Positions 53,001-54,874 of a DNA stretch of 64,000 nt are shown here, one piece after another. The stretch spans positions 42,627,491-42,691,490 of the forward strand of contig OX104130.1 of the NCBI GenBank assembly GCA_944470555.2. The letters run 5' to 3'. The notes under the pieces are model-generated. The model ran no database searches. It saw nothing but the letters and a program-made list of their open reading frames with translations, and was not told the origin of the DNA. This stretch comes from Heterobilharzia americana. Its lineage: Eukaryota; Platyhelminthes; Trematoda; Strigeidida; Schistosomatidae. The position numbers and the translations under genes are program-made. The number at the start of each line of letters is the position of its first letter. Position 1 is the first letter of the stretch.

Positions 53001-54734
53001 AAATTATTCATAGTAGAATCAAAAAATTGTGCAGGAATGGTGAATAATAAACGACTTTTTTCGTTATTTTTTTGTCCAACTTCTACTATGGTCGACTAAA
53101 ACGTCTTTGCGAACTAGATATGCTTCTTTAGGTGTTTTTTATTCGTTTTTCTACATCTTTAAGGTTTCTGAAAACGCTTTAACGAGTGACCTTAAAGACC
53201 ACTTTAGCAACAACTGAAAGAACCAGTTAAACTTTTCTGTCTTATGAAAATCCGTCCTTCCAGCTGAAATAAGGAAACCTAGTTGGTTATTTTGACCGTT
53301 GATAAGGTGTCCTTTAGAGTCGCCCCATTTTAACAACAGAAGCTTTCCAGGCTGGTATTCATCATGAACTGACATCAGTTGGAGAACAATTGGAAACCTG
53401 GAAGTACTGGATAGCTGTTTTGTCCCAGCGTGGGACTCCTCAGCAGCGCGTACCCATAACCTCGCCAGGTACCGAACCCAGGACCTTCGGGTCCCGCAGA
53501 CAGCACGTTACCATTTAGCCAGCGTGTCGGAATCTAATGGTCCATATTTCCTACCTCTGCCAGTAGCCCAATGGTAACGTACTGGCTGTGGATCCTGAAG
53601 GCCCTGGGTTCGATCCCATAGGGGGGCGGGTCGTGGATCCTTGGTACTGAGAAGTCCCATACTAGGACAAAACAGCTGTCTAGTATTCCCAGGTTTCCAG
53701 TGTTCCTCCAACTGATGTCAGTCCACGATGAAACAAACCTGAAATCAACAAATCCCCACAAATCTCAAAATTGAATAAACACTAGTATTATGATATAGAC
53801 AAGTCGGATGATTCTATAGCGCTAGCCATGATACTTACATATTTAGACTGGTAAGAAAGACGTTTTTGACAGCCGTTATTTACTATAGAGTGGTTGACAT
53901 CTTTTTGTCAAGTCCTAATACTAACAAAATTCTGTTGGTCAAGTACAATGTAGTCGCTGCATTTTATTTAGTTCTATAAGATAATGTGTAGTGCTCGAAA
54001 AGCTCAGTAGTAACGTGTGATTGAATTACTGTATAGTACAGGTTATTGTATCTTAGAGACATTGGTACCCCTGAGTTGACAGAGATAACTTGTTAACATG
54101 CATCAACAAGCACGAAACCTAGATTGAGCACGATTTCCTGAACATATCTCACCTAATCACTTCAATATAAACGGAAGTTTTTCTTATCAGACTGTAATCT
54201 AAGTTGTCGAAATGTGCTAAATAGCAAACAACCATCCATCCAGTAATTACGAATCATCTTTACATGTGTTCAGGAAATGTAGTAAGTAATCCGCTTTTCT
54301 GCTTGGAAAGACAAGGAATACTCCTGTTTTTTCTTAGAATAAAACTGCTATTCGGATAAACGTCGAGCATATATAATATCAGTATTCACTCATATCGGAA
54401 GTATATATTAACAATTGTTATGCTTTCATTTTGAGCTACGGTAATAAATCACATAATTTCTTCCCTTCTTAATCGTTATAATCCATGGAAGTTTTTATAT
54501 AATAATTATTCCGTCATTTACCCTTCCGTTCATTTCAGATCTTATGAAGCTCTTTGTTTAAACGAATCATTAATTGGTCCTGATCAGGCAGAATATCACA
54601 AGGAACTGGAAAAGAATTTTACCAATGTTAAACGTCTACTTGACCCCTTAATTATCATACCGAGACCTTCAATAACCAACGGTGATTTGGTGTTGAGACA
54701 AAATGGGGGATCAAAATTAAAAACAGTAATGTAG
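1900..54734 (+). CDS. DOCK6/7/8: DOCK-C family guanine nucleotide exchange factor (DOCK6/7/8-like), 3' part, 20 exons
   Basis: Atypical Rho-family GEF. DOCK proteins load GTP on Rac/Cdc42 through the DHR2 domain; DOCK6/7/8 act on Rac and Cdc42 in cytoskeleton and cell-migration control. The exons join at 1900-2075, 2798-3102, 7197-7294, 12877-13021, 15763-15884, 17715-18118, 23286-23625, 26976-27290, 29821-29959, 30979-31307, 33181-33432, 39530-39682, 41521-42177, 43289-43750, 44521-44655, 46763-46852, 47846-47936, 50100-50362, 51962-52149 and 54539-54734. All phases agree and the sum is 4860 nt, giving 1619 residues plus TAG. DOCK-C hallmarks, compared with remembered vertebrate DOCK7, are KWVDAH, KHGRNQLL, LLQIVCSH, SYFRVGFHG, IKDSN, PFTIDGQSHG, VVNQGP and NESLIGPDQAEY. 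The last element points to DOCK6/7/8 rather than DOCK9-11. The part corresponding to DOCK7 is somewhat longer than in vertebrates because of Asn/Ser-rich inserts in exons 10 and 13. The N-terminal half (DHR1) lies upstream. Invertebrates may have one pre-duplication member, so a single human symbol is not assigned. Confidence 0.9.
2076..2797 (+). other. Intron 1
   Basis: AT-rich intron of 722 bases with GT and AG borders. I see no repeat or gene in it. Confidence 0.6.
2798..3102 (+). CDS. DOCK6/7/8: DOCK exon 2 of window (helical linker)
   Basis: Residues 59-160. HQLVSFFAPLLDGFLRLLF and NDKHGRNQLLVSYLT match the DOCK7 segment containing a HLLLDKLILLV-like helix and NHDQHGRNSLLASYI. The exon starts with the third base of an Arg codon and ends with the first base of an Ala codon before GTAAGC. 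The frame stays open about 130 nt into the intron, but homology stops at the donor. Confidence 0.88.
3755..3885 (-). repeat. Weak tRNA-like repeat fragment
   Basis: On the minus strand a box-B-like GGGTTCAAATC follows a box-A-like TAGCTTAAAG at roughly tRNA spacing. The segment is more GC-rich than its surroundings, as are the other short interspersed repeats in this window. I could not align it convincingly with family A or B, so it may be a separate SINE or chance. Confidence 0.3.
4803..5219 (+). mobile_element. Penelope-like element remnant encoding a GIY-YIG-like endonuclease domain
   Basis: An open frame of about 138 codons runs from 4803 (after TAA at 4800) to TAA at 5217. It contains YLICLCEAGYIGHAERAL, then FKRISEHYP and KHLVISGHC, and ends AVQNYKPGLYVQ. 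This order (Cys-rich strand, YIG, R..E..LxxRIxEH, then a HLxxSGH element and NxxPxLxxQ) is that of the C-terminal GIY-YIG domain of Penelope-like retroelements. The first GIY strand has become HYL, so the domain is probably degraded. The reverse-transcriptase part is not recognisable upstream. It sits in an intron in the host-gene sense direction. A host GIY-YIG gene is less likely given the isolated fragment. Confidence 0.6.
5700..6015 (+). repeat. Family B repeat, copy B0 (hammerhead-type, decayed)
   Basis: Segments match other family B copies in order. The head resembles the reverse complement of 62735-62830, including a block ending near GTGAACCATTGAATTCC (compare 36450-36490 minus). It then has a GGAGTTATGTGTGCCCACTG block, a badly eroded hammerhead region with AGTC and AAACGAG pieces, and the tail block TCTCAACTACTGTCAGCC. 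It is the most diverged family B copy and the ribozyme core is not functional. Confidence 0.5.
6366..6530 (-). repeat. Family A hammerhead SINE, copy A1 (Sm-alpha-like)
   Basis: Minus-strand copy. Reading the reverse complement, GGCCTAGTAGATAACTC (box-A-like) is followed by GAGTTTGAAAC (box-B-like), then a hammerhead region at 6370-6436 containing ATCCAGCTTACGAGTC and ending CAGGATTCCACTGCTAGC. The core CTGANGA reads CTTACGA and GAAAC reads GAATC, so it should be inactive. It lies about 250 bp from copy A2 in opposite orientation. Confidence 0.65.
6785..6950 (+). repeat. Family A hammerhead SINE, copy A2 (Sm-alpha-like)
   Basis: GACCTAGTGGACAACGCTC (box-A-like) and TCCTGAGTCCGAGCC (box-B-like) precede ATCCAGCTGACGAG, GGAAACGCGTGTCC, then TGGATCCCACTGC. 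Core bases CTGACGA and GAAAC and the GTC cleavage triplet are intact, and stem I (ATCCAG/CTGGAT) pairs. Stem II, which should read like GTCCC/GGGAC, is GTTCC/GAGTG and does not pair. The block just upstream (about 6690-6725) resembles 21190-21225 beside copy A3. Confidence 0.7.
7197..7294 (+). CDS. DOCK6/7/8: DOCK exon 3 of window
   Basis: Residues 161-193, ending EEIDKSLLVN before GTAAGT. This is the least conserved part of the chain. Membership rests on phase (G|CC joins to Ala; the exit phase 0 fits exon 4), on the splice sites, and on the lack of stops, because the corresponding DOCK7 region is itself variable. Confidence 0.65.
7560..7665 (-). repeat. Short interspersed repeat block, also at 35578-35650
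   Basis: On the minus strand CCTGAAG, a GTTTCGT element and AGCTCAGAGAACACAA occur in that order. The same order (CCTGAAG, GAAACGT, AGCTCAGAGAACACC) occurs on the plus strand near 35578-35643. A second AACCTCAGAGAACACGG lies at about 7971. It looks like a small interspersed element, but family and ends are unknown. Confidence 0.35.
11838..11922 (+). repeat. Dispersed repeat D, copy 1
   Basis: GGGTACATTCTCATTTTG through CTTGCTTACCC aligns almost colinearly with 14451-14536 (about 85 bp, roughly 80% identical by eye). It lies on the same strand as its partner, 2.6 kb upstream. No coding content or tRNA boxes are visible. Confidence 0.6.
12004..12468 (+). other. Unexplained 154-codon open frame in intron 3
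   Basis: Open from the codon after TAG at 12001 to TAA at 12466. It has no ATG until Met 28. The first ~85 codons look protein-like (VLRRMVKGSLLNKVQ, DSIIVPLIEDRTKE) and the rest turns hydrophobic. It opens exactly at a possible AG acceptor (12002-12003), and a possible donor follows ATG at 12087 in phase 0, so a cassette exon of 84 nt compatible with exons 3 and 4 is conceivable. I recognise no family, and it could be chance. Confidence 0.25.
12877..13021 (+). CDS. DOCK6/7/8: DOCK exon 4 of window
   Basis: Residues 194-241. IHLLAQDWYLTRK followed by FLEDLTAFNTCLIEYMVRYV resembles DOCK7 MVHHLYFNDKL then RFMDDIAALVSTIASDIV. The donor must be GTAGTC at 13022: it leaves phase 1, which exon 5 needs, whereas the stronger-looking GTATGT at 13017 would put a stop in exon 5. 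Confidence 0.75.
13022..15762 (+). other. Intron 4
   Basis: Intron of 2.7 kb, AT-rich. The only repeat I can support is copy 2 of dispersed repeat D at 14451-14536, followed by a slightly GC-richer stretch to about 14640. Confidence 0.55.
14451..14536 (+). repeat. Dispersed repeat D, copy 2
   Basis: Starts GGGTACATCCTCATTTTG and ends CTTGCATACCC, matching 11838-11922 with scattered substitutions and short indels. The sequence after it (CTAGTCCGGCTGCGGTTC region, to about 14640) is not shared with copy 1, so either the element is longer here or copy 1 is truncated. Confidence 0.6.
15763..15884 (+). CDS. DOCK6/7/8: DOCK exon 5 of window
   Basis: Residues 242-282. RLVNRIFSFFLYDLFSFLP followed by EFILSEIANYW matches DOCK7 [20 protein letters not shown] then GFVFSLIKSCY. 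It enters in phase 1 (T|AT) and exits in phase 0 before GTAAGT. Confidence 0.85.
15885..17714 (+). other. Intron 5
   Basis: Intron of 1.8 kb. It contains the 185-codon open frame at 16036-16593 listed separately. The last 100 bases before exon 6 are a strong polypyrimidine tract. Confidence 0.55.
16036..16593 (+). other. Unexplained 185-codon open frame in intron 5
   Basis: Open from 16036 (after TAA at 16033) to TGA at 16591, on the sense strand. The predicted peptide has normal-looking composition (KMTCFDQNYLKPTLSRIP, SNEPDALTLDRRLSTTRT) and a hydrophobic stretch near HMIPLFHLFTMIIHLLYH. Such a length is unexpected in AT-rich non-coding DNA. I recognise no domain, and no in-phase donor is obvious, so a cassette exon is not demonstrated. 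Alternatives are an old mobile-element frame or chance. Confidence 0.25.
17715..18118 (+). CDS. DOCK6/7/8: DOCK exon 6 of window
   Basis: Residues 283-416. KYFKLDLLQIVCSHKSFYQL matches DOCK7 SLRLDFLRIICSHEHYVTL. Then comes a His/Asn-rich variable segment, and FLISLVIYELMTALKS matches LAGLVLTELAVILD. The donor is GTAGGT at 18119 in phase 2. The TAG that seems to end the frame lies inside this donor and is not used. Confidence 0.88.
18380..20625 (+). mobile_element. RTE-type non-LTR retrotransposon, copy 1 (decayed)
   Basis: Plus-strand remnant in intron 6. 18926-19100 encodes an APE-endonuclease-like piece (MNAKLSVDNTV, IMGRGAVDEMNENRELFADF, then DIHKAN). After an apparent internal deletion come RT segments: FPKKGDL, LTLYLNFIDFKKAF near 19440-19480, IQQLYDGDA, VIHNGKLSDAFEVKT and the catalytic FADD at 19770-19781. 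The 3' part has GS-stop-ETW (TGA at 20176) and frameshifts, so no protein is possible. The 3' end is near ATGTTCCACTAGGAACCC followed by an AT-rich tail. It is SR2/RTE-like by motif. No full-length element or target duplication was identified. Confidence 0.85.
20970..21140 (+). repeat. Family A hammerhead SINE, copy A3 (Sm-alpha-like)
   Basis: An eroded tRNA-like head, then GGGCCCGAGTCTCAGTGGG, then the hammerhead region 21053-21118 with ACATCCAGCTGACTAGTCCC and GAACGAAACTCGCG, ending TGCTGGATTCCATTGC. The core base corresponding to G8 is T (CTGACTA) and the cleavage triplet is GTG, so it should be inactive. Stem I (ATCCAG/CTGGAT) still pairs. Confidence 0.65.
21838..22955 (+). mobile_element. 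Second non-LTR retrotransposon family, 3' RT fragment (decayed)
   Basis: GCPLSPFLFNFDIDVLM (RT motif around 21886) is followed by YLKYADDIALLGEDTDKIQ with the YADD catalytic residues at 22012-22023. Downstream, across stops and frameshifts, come WWNHRVSNIEVRLRVLG, VVNLSQLRWLGNILRIP and SHWRRRINSLTF, the typical C-terminal order of this kind of RT. The 3' sequence 22840-22940 (ATCTTCAGATTGTTTATT, CAACTTTTTCCACTTTGAT) matches 47580-47680, giving a shared family 3' end. It differs from the RTE copies at 18380 and 37830. Confidence 0.8.
23286..23625 (+). CDS. DOCK6/7/8: DOCK exon 7 of window
   Basis: Residues 417-530. ELQNRAVHLLWSILLNNELD then LAYFYVPILNIACDILPNF match DOCK7 KVINMVHNLLSSHDSD and VAMLYLPLIGIIMETVPQL. 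It enters with T completing an Asp codon and exits in phase 0 before GTACGT. The final ~45 residues are a variable Ser/Thr/Asn-rich segment. Confidence 0.88.
23626..26975 (+). other. Intron 7
   Basis: Intron of 3.35 kb with one family A SINE (25200-25362). About 24890-25090 is pyrimidine-rich on the plus strand and of unknown nature. Nothing else is recognised. Confidence 0.6.
25200..25362 (+). repeat. Family A hammerhead SINE, copy A4 (best tRNA-like head)
   Basis: TGGTCTAGTGG at 25207-25217 is a near-perfect pol III box A. GTGTTCAGATC at about 25250 is a box-B-like element about 40 nt downstream. Then come CACATCTAGCCAACGAATC, CAGTAGGAAGAAATG and CGTCCTCGATTCCATGC. The core CTGANGA reads CCAACGA, so the ribozyme is dead while the promoter head is the best preserved in the family. 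It ends CACTATCTGTCACTAATA, like copy A3. Confidence 0.7.
26976..27290 (+). CDS. DOCK6/7/8: DOCK exon 8 of window
   Basis: Residues 531-635, phase 0 at both ends. KRLLISIVWILKYLPDQLYHEW followed by RNQLFLLIYLILDTF matches DOCK7 [22 protein letters not shown] and LNRLLDLLYLCVSCF. The leading ~45 residues are a variable Ser-rich segment, like the one preceding this motif in DOCK7. Confidence 0.92.
27291..29820 (+). other. Intron 8
   Basis: Intron of 2.5 kb. An open frame at 27346-27612 (88 codons, with a GTATGT donor-like site at its end) cannot be joined in phase to exon 8 and resembles nothing I know. The rest is AT-rich and featureless to my reading. Confidence 0.5.
29821..29959 (+). CDS. 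DOCK6/7/8: DOCK exon 9 of window
   Basis: Residues 636-681. It is poorly conserved (EEKDSALQRDFLFPD, then SNPYLSPVKLSN), in the region where DOCK7 has its Ser-rich linker. It is supported by GCAG and GGTAGGT splice sites and by phases that link exon 8 (0) to exon 10 (G|AT). Confidence 0.75.
29960..30978 (+). other. Intron 9
   Basis: Intron of 1.0 kb. It contains a 5'-truncated family A repeat (30654-30757) and otherwise nothing recognised. Confidence 0.6.
30654..30757 (+). repeat. Family A hammerhead SINE, copy A5 (5'-truncated)
   Basis: Only the hammerhead part remains: GGAGGCAGGTACATTCAG, CTGACTACTCCCAAATAA, then GAGTATCCTGGATTCCACTG and GCTAGCCACTCTCTATCA. The core has T at the G8 position and CAAA instead of GAAA, so it should be inactive. 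The tRNA-like head is absent. Confidence 0.65.
30979..31307 (+). CDS. DOCK6/7/8: DOCK exon 10 of window
   Basis: Residues 682-791. It begins with an Asn/His-rich stretch (NHNLNPNNSNKHPNQH) of low complexity, not present in vertebrate DOCK7 as I recall it. FDILNDIILVIYNSLDSSIE matches EANLIILDTLEIVVQTVSV. It exits in phase 0 before GTAAGA. Confidence 0.85.
32478..32680 (-). repeat. Family B repeat, copy B1
   Basis: Read on the minus strand: a head block with AGCGCTATGTTTTGC, then GACCATCGGATTCC, a box-A-like CTCAATGGTAACGTG, a box-B-like TTTGATTCAAACCC, then TACTACTGAGGAGTCC, where the hammerhead begins. The CTGAGGA core is intact, but the next element reads GAAAT rather than GAAAC and the copy ends there without a tail. 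It faces copy B2 head to head. Confidence 0.6.
32725..33000 (+). repeat. Family B repeat, copy B2, with near-complete hammerhead core
   Basis: The head block (GGGAAATGTGAGCCAGG) and box-B-like TGAGTTCACTCCC precede the hammerhead region at 32846-32885: TTGAGGAGTCC, CGTACTA loop, GGACGAAAC, AGCTGTCCAGT. Stem II (GTCC/GGAC) pairs, GAAAC is intact and the cleavage triplet is GTC. Only the first core base is changed (TTGAGGA for CTGAGGA). The tail is CTTCAACTGATGTCAGTG then GATGAATACC, shared by all tailed copies. Confidence 0.65.
33181..33432 (+). CDS. DOCK6/7/8: DOCK exon 11 of window
   Basis: Residues 792-875, phase 0 at both ends. CLISCIIRVMLYALSLHQS followed by GYRRILLCLKRVISR matches DOCK7 [20 protein letters not shown] then HCFATQRALVSK. 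It contains a short Asn-rich insert (KSNNNDTNSNN) just before this motif. The donor is GTGAGT. Confidence 0.9.
34565..34720 (-). repeat. Family A hammerhead SINE, copy A6 (best ribozyme core of family A)
   Basis: On the minus strand a box-B-like GAGTTTGAGTCTC is followed by the hammerhead region 34571-34632: CTCTAGCTGACGAGTCTC, AAATAGAAGGAAACGAGC, ATCCTAGATTCCTCTGC. Core elements CTGACGA and GAAAC and an ATC cleavage triplet are all intact. Stem I reads TCTAG/CTAGA, a pair-preserving change from the CCAG/CTGG of the other copies. Stem II pairs poorly. This is the only family A copy with all core bases in place and stem I fully paired by compensation. Confidence 0.65.
35578..35650 (+). repeat. 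Short interspersed repeat block, partner of 7560-7665
   Basis: CCTGAAGATGTCACTAAGCC, GTTAGTGAAACGTTAGTGAC and AGCTCAGAGAACACC occur in order and correspond to elements of the minus strand at 7580-7665. Internally it has TTAGTGAAACGTTAGTGA, a short direct duplication. Nature unknown. Confidence 0.35.
36290..36620 (-). repeat. Family B repeat, copy B3
   Basis: On the minus strand: head block GCGCTGTATCACG, then GTGAACCATTGAAC, a box-A-like GTAGTTGAACGGTTAACGC, a box-B-like TTGAGTTCGATCTC, then TACTGCTGAGGAGCTCC with the CTGAGGA core intact. The following stem II/GAAA part is eroded (AGGAAGAGC), and the tail block ACTGGTGTCATGC is recognisable. Confidence 0.6.
37830..39390 (+). mobile_element. 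RTE-type non-LTR retrotransposon, copy 2 (5'-truncated, decayed)
   Basis: It starts inside the pre-RT region (PEIPPATAKLPLKA-like) and continues with LPKKGDPS, GFRKNKSFANQIAMLLVI, LYLNFIDF, VIHNGNLIDAFEVKTGVRQG and MIFLIAVDWI. FADD is at 38533-38544. From 38490 to about 39369 it is nearly identical to 19727-20606, including TGA at 38939 and the same frameshifts. It is a pseudogene and lies in the host-gene orientation. The minus-strand open frames over this segment are antisense shadows. Confidence 0.85.
39530..39682 (+). CDS. DOCK6/7/8: DOCK exon 12 of window
   Basis: Residues 876-926, phase 0 at both ends. FPSFLFEDNPEFCAVSCHH followed by RDDAIATLYFLIKNYY matches DOCK7 FPELLFEEETEQCADLC and RSHASASLYLLMRQNF. 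The acceptor is TTTCAG and the donor GTATGT. It lies only ~140 bp after the end of RTE copy 2. Confidence 0.93.
39683..41520 (+). other. Intron 12
   Basis: Intron of 1.8 kb, AT-rich, without recognised repeats. It ends with the weak-looking acceptor TAATAAAG. A nearer-consensus CAG at 41495 would put an immediate TAA in frame. Confidence 0.55.
41521..42177 (+). CDS. DOCK6/7/8: DOCK exon 13 of window (start of DHR2)
   Basis: Residues 927-1145, phase 0 at both ends, the longest exon. GLSFVKVHLYFTFSSFFAKL matches DOCK7 FARVKMQVTMSLSSLVG. Then comes a long Ser/Asn-rich, poorly conserved stretch (STTLLNNNNRGTLF). VHQLADNLKQLLNDALKLQD matches [20 protein letters not shown]. The exon ends with VIDLLHSISHRSRSSPELR then YWLLQIAEKHYE, which is the first helix pair of DHR2 (DLMYRIAKGYQTSPDLR in DOCK7). 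Confidence 0.93.
42178..43288 (+). other. Intron 13
   Basis: Intron of 1.1 kb with GTATGT and TATAG borders; nothing recognised inside. Confidence 0.6.
43289..43750 (+). CDS. DOCK6/7/8: DOCK exon 14 of window (DHR2 lobe A)
   Basis: Residues 1146-1299, phase 0 at both ends. FSEASQCLAHCTAIVAEHL matches DOCK7 HAEAAQCLVHSAALVAEYL. NILEESCACGFPKTSVFDN corresponds to NVLEESAVSDDVVSPD. FTTPGFMALISWTAESFSKA and GRLAEIHGRIRDAYAVL match [20 protein letters not shown] and KKLSTIHGKLQEAFSKI. This is the dimerisation lobe of DHR2. Confidence 0.95.
43751..44520 (+). other. Intron 14
   Basis: Intron of 770 bases; no repeat or gene recognised. Just after the donor there is a short inverted repeat, GAAAGCTTTTCATGAAAAGC. 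Confidence 0.6.
44521..44655 (+). CDS. DOCK6/7/8: DOCK exon 15 of window (DHR2)
   Basis: Residues 1300-1344, phase 0 at both ends. KKMFNSYFRVGFHGSLFGEL followed by FIYREAPYTKLAEITHRLQ is a near match to DOCK7 [20 protein letters not shown] then FVYKEPAITKLAEISHRLE. This is one of the most conserved DHR2 blocks. Confidence 0.97.
44656..46762 (+). other. Intron 15
   Basis: Intron of 2.1 kb, AT-rich. I see no repeat I can name. A perfect inverted repeat, AGAAAGTATAC / GTATACTTTCT, occurs at about 46369-46396. Confidence 0.55.
46763..46852 (+). CDS. DOCK6/7/8: DOCK exon 16 of window (DHR2)
   Basis: Residues 1345-1374, phase 0 at both ends. TFYEAKFGQDKVVIIKDSN followed by KQLDCDK matches DOCK7 GFYGERFGEDVVEVIKDSN then CKLDPNK. 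Confidence 0.96.
47205..47220. repeat. Poly-C tract, 16 bases
   Basis: Sixteen C in a row in an otherwise AT-rich intron. Length is likely to be unstable in replication and sequencing. Confidence 0.9.
47440..47720 (+). mobile_element. 3' end of the second non-LTR family (short fragment)
   Basis: It begins in the C-terminal coding end (NQWLKTL-like, then an ACAACGGCGCAGATGAATTC segment corresponding to the WRRRINSL-like end at 22780-22810) and runs into a 3' UTR. ATCTTCGGATTGTTTATTTT and CAACTTTTTCTACTTTGAT match 22848-22900. This is a classic 5'-truncated insertion, in the same orientation as the host gene. Confidence 0.65.
47846..47936 (+). CDS. DOCK6/7/8: DOCK exon 17 of window (DHR2)
   Basis: Residues 1375-1404 plus one base. 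AYLQITFVEPYLEDFELRRR followed by TEFDCNYAL matches DOCK7 [20 protein letters not shown] then TYFDKNYNL. The donor GTAAGT splits a Lys codon completed by AG in exon 18. Confidence 0.97.
47937..50099 (+). other. Intron 17
   Basis: Intron of 2.2 kb. A block of about 0.75 kb (48860-49620) is clearly more GC-rich than its surroundings and is listed separately. The remainder is AT-rich. Confidence 0.6.
48860..49620 (-). repeat. GC-richer repeat-like block, probably minus-strand retroelement 5' region
   Basis: Base composition approaches 50% GC, against about 35% around it, as in the retroelement remnants of this window. On the minus strand it reads without long ORFs but with coding-like pieces near CATCCCACCTAAGTC and GATGGTGTATATGCCGG. 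No RT or endonuclease motif is visible, so assignment to a non-LTR 5' end is an inference from composition and context. Confidence 0.35.
50100..50362 (+). CDS. DOCK6/7/8: DOCK exon 18 of window (DHR2)
   Basis: Residues 1405-1492. RFVHSIPFTIDGQSHGSL then RKYILTTARCFPYMKTRL and LTPIEVALEDV match DOCK7 RFMYCTPFTLDGRAHGEL, RKTILTTSHAFPYIKTR and LTPIEVAIEDM. It ends KYLQMILQ before GTAAGT, phase 0. It covers lobe B of DHR2, which contacts the GTPase. Confidence 0.97.
50363..51961 (+). other. Intron 18
   Basis: Intron of 1.6 kb. About half of it (51060-51890) is a minus-strand remnant of the second non-LTR family. Confidence 0.65.
51060..51890 (-). mobile_element. Second non-LTR family, minus-strand fragment (decayed)
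   Basis: On the minus strand the frame 51657-51349 encodes SLKVENMKWLQDFDHKCLHI then NRHVGNGDLRRRVLGRTDKS and VDEVL. This is the same C-terminal RT neighbourhood as IWWNHRVSNIEVRLRVLGKS at 22450-22520 and is better preserved here. The ends are uncertain. Being antisense to the host gene, it is separated from the GC-rich block at 48860-49620 by DOCK exon 18, so these are two insertions. Confidence 0.7.
51962..52149 (+). CDS. DOCK6/7/8: DOCK exon 19 of window (DHR2, lobe C)
   Basis: Residues 1493-1554 plus two bases. GCIGAVVNQGPIEMATTFLG matches DOCK7 [20 protein letters not shown]. The Val before Asn-Gln-Gly-Pro lies in the alpha10 insert, which in DOCK structures carries the nucleotide-sensor Val, so catalytic competence is expected. 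Then NRLRITFQQFLIK matches NKLRLCFKDFTKR. The donor is GTAATT, phase 2. Confidence 0.96.
53330..53575 (-). repeat. Family B repeat, copy B4, with well-paired hammerhead stem II
   Basis: On the minus strand: GGACCATTAGATTCCGAC, CTAAATGGTAACGTGC, box-B-like CTGGGTTCGGTACC, then the hammerhead region 53405-53450: CTGCTGAGGAGTCCC, ACGCT loop, GGGACAAAACAGC, TATCCAG. CTGAGGA is intact, stem II (GTCCC/GGGAC) pairs perfectly and the cleavage triplet is ATC. The G of GAAA is replaced by A (AAAA). The tail block (CTCCAACTGATGTCAGTTC) lies at the left end. Confidence 0.7.
53560..53770 (+). repeat. Family B repeat, copy B5, with tRNA-like promoter boxes
   Basis: TAGCCCAATGG at 53564-53574 (box A) and GGGTTCGATCCC at 53606-53617 (perfect box B) are 32 nt apart, as in tRNA genes. 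The hammerhead region at 53645-53690 reads CTGAGAAGTCCC, ATACTA, GGACAAAACAGCTGTC. It has A at the G8 position and AAAA instead of GAAA. The tail is CTCCAACTGATGTCAGTC. It forms an inverted pair with B4. Confidence 0.7.
54539..54734 (+). CDS. DOCK6/7/8: DOCK terminal exon, exon 20 of window (end of DHR2 and C-terminus)
   Basis: Residues 1555-1619 and TAG at 54732-54734. SYEALCLNESLIGPDQAEYH followed by KELEKNFTNVKRLLDPLI matches DOCK7 [20 protein letters not shown] then QRELERNYHRLKEALQPLI. The last ~24 residues (IIPRPSITNGDLVLRQ and so on) are not conserved and have no DOCK-D type PDZ-like ending. Confidence 0.95.
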
Positions 54735-54815
54735 CAGTGAATTACAGCTGAATGCTTTTATTTACTTAAGACTACTTGTTTTCAGTGACCATCTTTGCAT
54801 TTAGTTAACTTTTGA

Positions 54816-54820
<5 letters not shown>

Positions 54821-54863
<43 letters not shown>
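54821..54863. repeat. (TA)n microsatellite
   Basis: About 21 TA units between the DOCK stop codon and the candidate poly(A) signal, so it probably lies in the 3' UTR. Confidence 0.95.
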
Positions 54864-54866
<3 letters not shown>

Positions 54867-54868
54867 AG

Positions 54869-54874
54869 AATAAA
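54869..54874 (+). promoter_or_regulatory. Candidate polyadenylation signal for the DOCK gene
   Basis: AATAAA, 135 bases after the stop codon and six bases after the TA array. It is the first canonical signal downstream. Use is not shown. Confidence 0.4.

Larger units (their letters stand above)
52150..54538 (+). other. Intron 19
   Basis: Intron of 2.4 kb containing the head-to-head family B pair B4/B5 (53330-53770). The rest is AT-rich and unrecognised. Confidence 0.6.

Noticed and set aside
53564..53630. A real tRNA gene at copy B5
   Set aside because: Box A and box B are good, but the flanks do not form an acceptor stem and the same unit recurs next to hammerhead parts, so it is a SINE head.
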